A stretch of 6,652 nucleotides of DNA, from the NCBI GenBank assembly GCA_027364815.1, contig DAHXOQ010000160.1:1-6652 (forward strand), in the 5' to 3' direction. This DNA is from Acidobacteriaceae bacterium (lineage in GTDB: Bacteria > Acidobacteriota > Terriglobia > Terriglobales > Acidobacteriaceae). Within the stretch, counting starts at the first letter, position 1, and each line of letters starts with the position of its first letter. A model generated the notes under the pieces. That model was not told the origin of the DNA, did no database searches, and worked only from the letters and a program-made list of their open reading frames with translations. Made by a program: the position numbers and the translations under genes. Shown piece after piece: positions 4,233 through 6,652 of this stretch.

Positions 4233-6652
4233 TTATGCTTGCGTACCGCCCGGGCGGCTTCCACCACCGCGACCACCGCGACGACGGCGGCGACGGCGAT
4301 TGTTATCTATGCCTGGCTGTGATGCTCCCGGAGTTGTCACTCCTACTGGTGCGCCATCAGCACGATTGAAGTTAGGCTCGTTCTCTTCGTCGAACTCTTC
4401 AGTTTCATCCTCATCAAAGTCGTCTCCGCCTTCAATAAAGATTGTGCTCTGGTTGGTTGAAGGCTGACGCTCATCGAACTCATGACGCGGACGCTGCGGT
4501 TTAGCAGGCGCTGCCTGAGCATCTAACTCAACTTCAGGGCCTTCGGTTTCAGGTTCAGCGGGTGCAACTGGTGCAAGCTTGGCCTTTTGCTCCTTGATGA
4601 GCGCTTTGCGGCTGAGCTTGATGCGGTTGCCCTCAATAGCGAGAACCTTGACCATCACCTGATCGCCTTCGCGCAGTTCATCCTTCACTTCCTTGACGCG
4701 ATGCTCAGCAATCTCGGAGATGTGCAGAAGACCATCAGTTCCTGGGAAGAGCTCCACGAATGCTCCAAACTCGGCGAGTCGAACGACCTTACCCAGATAG
4801 ACTTTGCCAATCTCGGGTACGGCGGTTATGTTGCCGATGATTTCGAGCGCCTTGGCGAGTCCTTCACCATCAGAGGAGGCAACATTCACGCGGCCTGTAT
4901 CGTCCACGTCAATCTTGACGCCGGTCTGCTCAATGATTCCGCGAATCGTCTTGCCACCAGGTCCGATAAGGTCACGGATCTTGTCGGTGGGAATGTGCAG
5001 AGTGTGAATGCGTGGCGCAAACTTGGAACGCTCCTGGCGTGGGCCATCAAGCGCTGCATCCATTTTGTCGAGGAGGAAGAAACGTCCGCGACGAGCCTGC
5101 TCCATGGCTTCGCTCAAAATCTGGCGAGTGAGTCCGCCAATCTTGATATCCATCTGCAGTGCAGTAATTCCCTTGCGTGTGCCAGCAACCTTGAAGTCCA
5201 TGTCGCCGTAGTGATCTTCAGCACCTGCAATGTCGGAGAGGATTGCGTAATCATCGCCTTCCTTGACGAGCCCCATTGCAACACCGGCAACTGAACCCTT
5301 GAGTGCGATACCGGAGTCATAAAGCGCAAGACTCGCACCGCAAACCGAAGCCATTGAAGAAGAGCCATTCGACTCGAGAATATCCGAGACAATACGAATC
5401 GTGTAGGGTGACTCTTCTGCGCTGGGCAGAACTGCGGAGATGGCGCGCTCAGCCAATGCACCGTGGCCAATTTCACGACGGCCTACACCAGTCATGCGGC
5501 CAGTTTCGCCAACGCTGAATGGCGGGAAGTTGTAATGAAGCATGAAGTTCTTCTTCTGCTCGCCTTCAAAGGACTCCAGGCGCTGACCATCATCGGTTGT
5601 GCCGAGGGTTGCAGTAACAAGAGCCTGAGTTTCACCACGAGTAAAGAGGGCTGACCCGTGTGTACGCGGCAGAACGCTGGTCTCGATGGAAATGGCGCGA
5701 ATCTCGTCGAAAGCGCGACGGTCAGGGCGAATGCGATCACGCGTAACCTGCGCACGGAAGGTGCGCTCGCGCAAAAGCTCGTAATAAGTGCTTAGCTTTT
5801 TCTTTGCTGCCGGATCATCAGCCGGAAGTTCTGCTGCCAGCTCGTCCTTGATCTGCTTGACGAGTGCATAGCTCTCGGTCTTGGCATGCTTCTTGGTGTC
5901 GAGTGCATCCTTCAGACGCTCACCAACCTTGGCTTCGAGTTCTTTGTAGTAGCTCTCATCCGTCTCAGGGGCTGTGAATGCACGCTTGGGTTTGCCTGCA
6001 ACAGCAGCGAGCTCATCGATTTTCGCAACAATCTTCTTGATCTCGACGTGCGCGAACTCAATAGCAGCAAGAACAATCTCTTCAGACTCTTCCTTTGCAC
6101 CGGCTTCGATCATCACGATGCCGTCCTTGTGGCCGACAACCATGATGTTCAAAGAACTGCCAGCGCGCTCAGAGTAAGTGGGGTTAATAACAAACTCACC
6201 ATCAACGCGACCAATGCGCACTGCGCCAACGGTCGTGGTGAATGGAATATCAGAAAGCGCAAGCGCCGCAGCTGCTGCGTTGATGGCGATCACGTCAGGG
6301 TCATTCTCTTTATCCGCGGAGAATACAAGTGCAATGACTTGCGTCTCGTTACGGAATCCATCGGGGAACAACGGACGGATCGGGCGATCAATCTGACGGC
6401 AGGTAAGAACTTCCTTTTCGCTGGGGCGACCTTCGCGCTTGATGAATCCACCGGGGATGCGACCGCCTGCATAGGTGTACTCGCTGTAATCAACTGTAAG
6501 CGGGAAGAAATCGATTCCTTCTCTGGGATCCGGAGATGCGACGGCGGTAGACAACACAACGGTGTCACCGATAGATACGAGTGCTGCACCTGAAGCCTGC
6601 TTGGCCATGCGTCCGGTTTCAACAACCAGCCGCTTGCCGCCTGCAAGCTCAA
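4233..6652 (-). CDS. pnp: Polyribonucleotide nucleotidyltransferase (PNPase), 5' end outside window
   Basis: PNPase degrades RNA 3' to 5' with phosphate, as a trimer in the cytoplasm. The frame stays open to the edge, and 14 codons before the Met at 6608 read ELAGGKRLVVETGR, the usual PNPase N-terminus, so that Met is internal and a few residues are missing. Numbering from it: first RNase PH domain to about 200, helical domain about 200-290, second RNase PH domain about 297-520 with the phosphate-binding GSSSMASV (415-422) and Asp465, Asp471, Lys473 matching E. coli Asp486, Asp492, Lys494. The KH domain follows (about 531-595; GxxG loop 549-552), then S1 (about 600-668). Residues 671-791 form an extra tail: Pro/Ala/Glu-rich, an acidic run at 729-744, seven arginines at 771-777, then RGG and RGGG. 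E. coli PNPase is 711 residues; at least 805 are visible here. In many bacteria rpsO precedes pnp; that would lie beyond the right edge. Confidence 0.97.
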   Translation of the reverse strand, partial: ELAGGKRLVVETGRMAKQASGAALVSIGDTVVLSTAVASPDPREGIDFFPLTVDYSEYTYAGGRIPGGFIKREGRPSEKEVLTCRQIDRPIRPLFPDGFRNETQVIALVFSADKENDPDVIAINAAAAALALSDIPFTTTVGAVRIGRVDGEFVINPTYSERAGSSLNIMVVGHKDGIVMIEAGAKEESEEIVLAAIEFAHVEIKKIVAKIDELAAVAGKPKRAFTAPETDESYYKELEAKVGERLKDALDTKKHAKTESYALVKQIKDELAAELPADDPAAKKKLSTYYELLRERTFRAQVTRDRIRPDRRAFDEIRAISIETSVLPRTHGSALFTRGETQALVTATLGTTDDGQRLESFEGEQKKNFMLHYNFPPFSVGETGRMTGVGRREIGHGALAERAISAVLPSAEESPYTIRIVSDILESNGSSSMASVCGASLALYDSGIALKGSVAGVAMGLVKEGDDYAILSDIAGAEDHYGDMDFKVAGTRKGITALQMDIKIGGLTRQILSEAMEQARRGRFFLLDKMDAALDGPRQERSKFAPRIHTLHIPTDKIRDLIGPGGKTIRGIIEQTGVKIDVDDTGRVNVASSDGEGLAKALEIIGNITAVPEIGKVYLGKVVRLAEFGAFVELFPGTDGLLHISEIAEHRVKEVKDELREGDQVMVKVLAIEGNRIKLSRKALIKEQKAKLAPVAPAEPETEGPEVELDAQAAPAKPQRPRHEFDERQPSTNQSTIFIEGGDDFDEDETEEFDEENEPNFNRADGAPVGVTTPGASQPGIDNNRRRRRRRGGRGGGSRPGGTQA

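Noticed and set aside
4245..4300. GAC/GGC-type triplet-like repeat near the end of pnp
   Set aside because: It is explained by the Arg7 and Gly/Arg codons of the PNPase tail and is not a separate repeat element.
4587..5294. Plus-strand open frame of 235 codons inside pnp
   Set aside because: It is exactly in codon register opposite pnp and stays open because pnp rarely uses TTA, CTA or TCA codons there. PNPase domains are unmistakable on the minus strand.
5886..6593. Second 235-codon plus-strand open frame inside pnp
   Set aside because: It has the same antisense register effect as the previous one. The equal lengths are a coincidence and no family is recognisable.

Overview
The window looks like ordinary chromosomal DNA of a Gram-negative-type bacterium, most likely an acidobacterium of the Terriglobia group. 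That placement is my recognition of the MurA and PNPase protein sequences, not a search result. I see no rRNA, tRNA, CRISPR array, insertion sequence, phage gene or defence gene.

Layout: (1) bases 1-91 hold a perfect bidirectional hairpin terminator (43-78), possibly preceded by the last codons of a plus-strand gene from outside the window. (2) 92-895, minus strand: an exported protein of unknown function built from two diverged copies of one alpha/beta-type module. (3) 896-1396: a 501-base divergent intergenic region carrying upstream signals for gene 2 and for murA. (4) 1397-2701, plus strand: murA, the first committed enzyme of peptidoglycan synthesis, apparently complete and active. (5) 2702-2896: an AT-rich spacer. 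(6) 2897-4153, plus strand: a polytopic membrane diguanylate cyclase with an intact GGDEF site and an intact inhibitory I-site. (7) 4173-4211: a second perfect bidirectional terminator between convergent genes. (8) 4233 to the right edge, minus strand: pnp (polynucleotide phosphorylase), lacking only its extreme N-terminus, with a long acidic then arginine/glycine-rich tail.

The genes do not form a pathway. MurA and PNPase are housekeeping enzymes (cell wall, RNA decay), the GGDEF protein is a stand-alone c-di-GMP signalling enzyme, and the exported protein is unassigned. Each appears to be its own transcription unit.

The main anomaly is compositional. From base 1 to about 2380 the plus strand is C-rich whichever strand is coding. 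At about 2380-2400, inside murA, this changes abruptly to G over C with lower GC, followed by a clearly AT-richer GGDEF gene. I found no convincing undescribed multi-gene system here. The points most worth a second look are this junction, the two-module exported protein and the PNPase tail.
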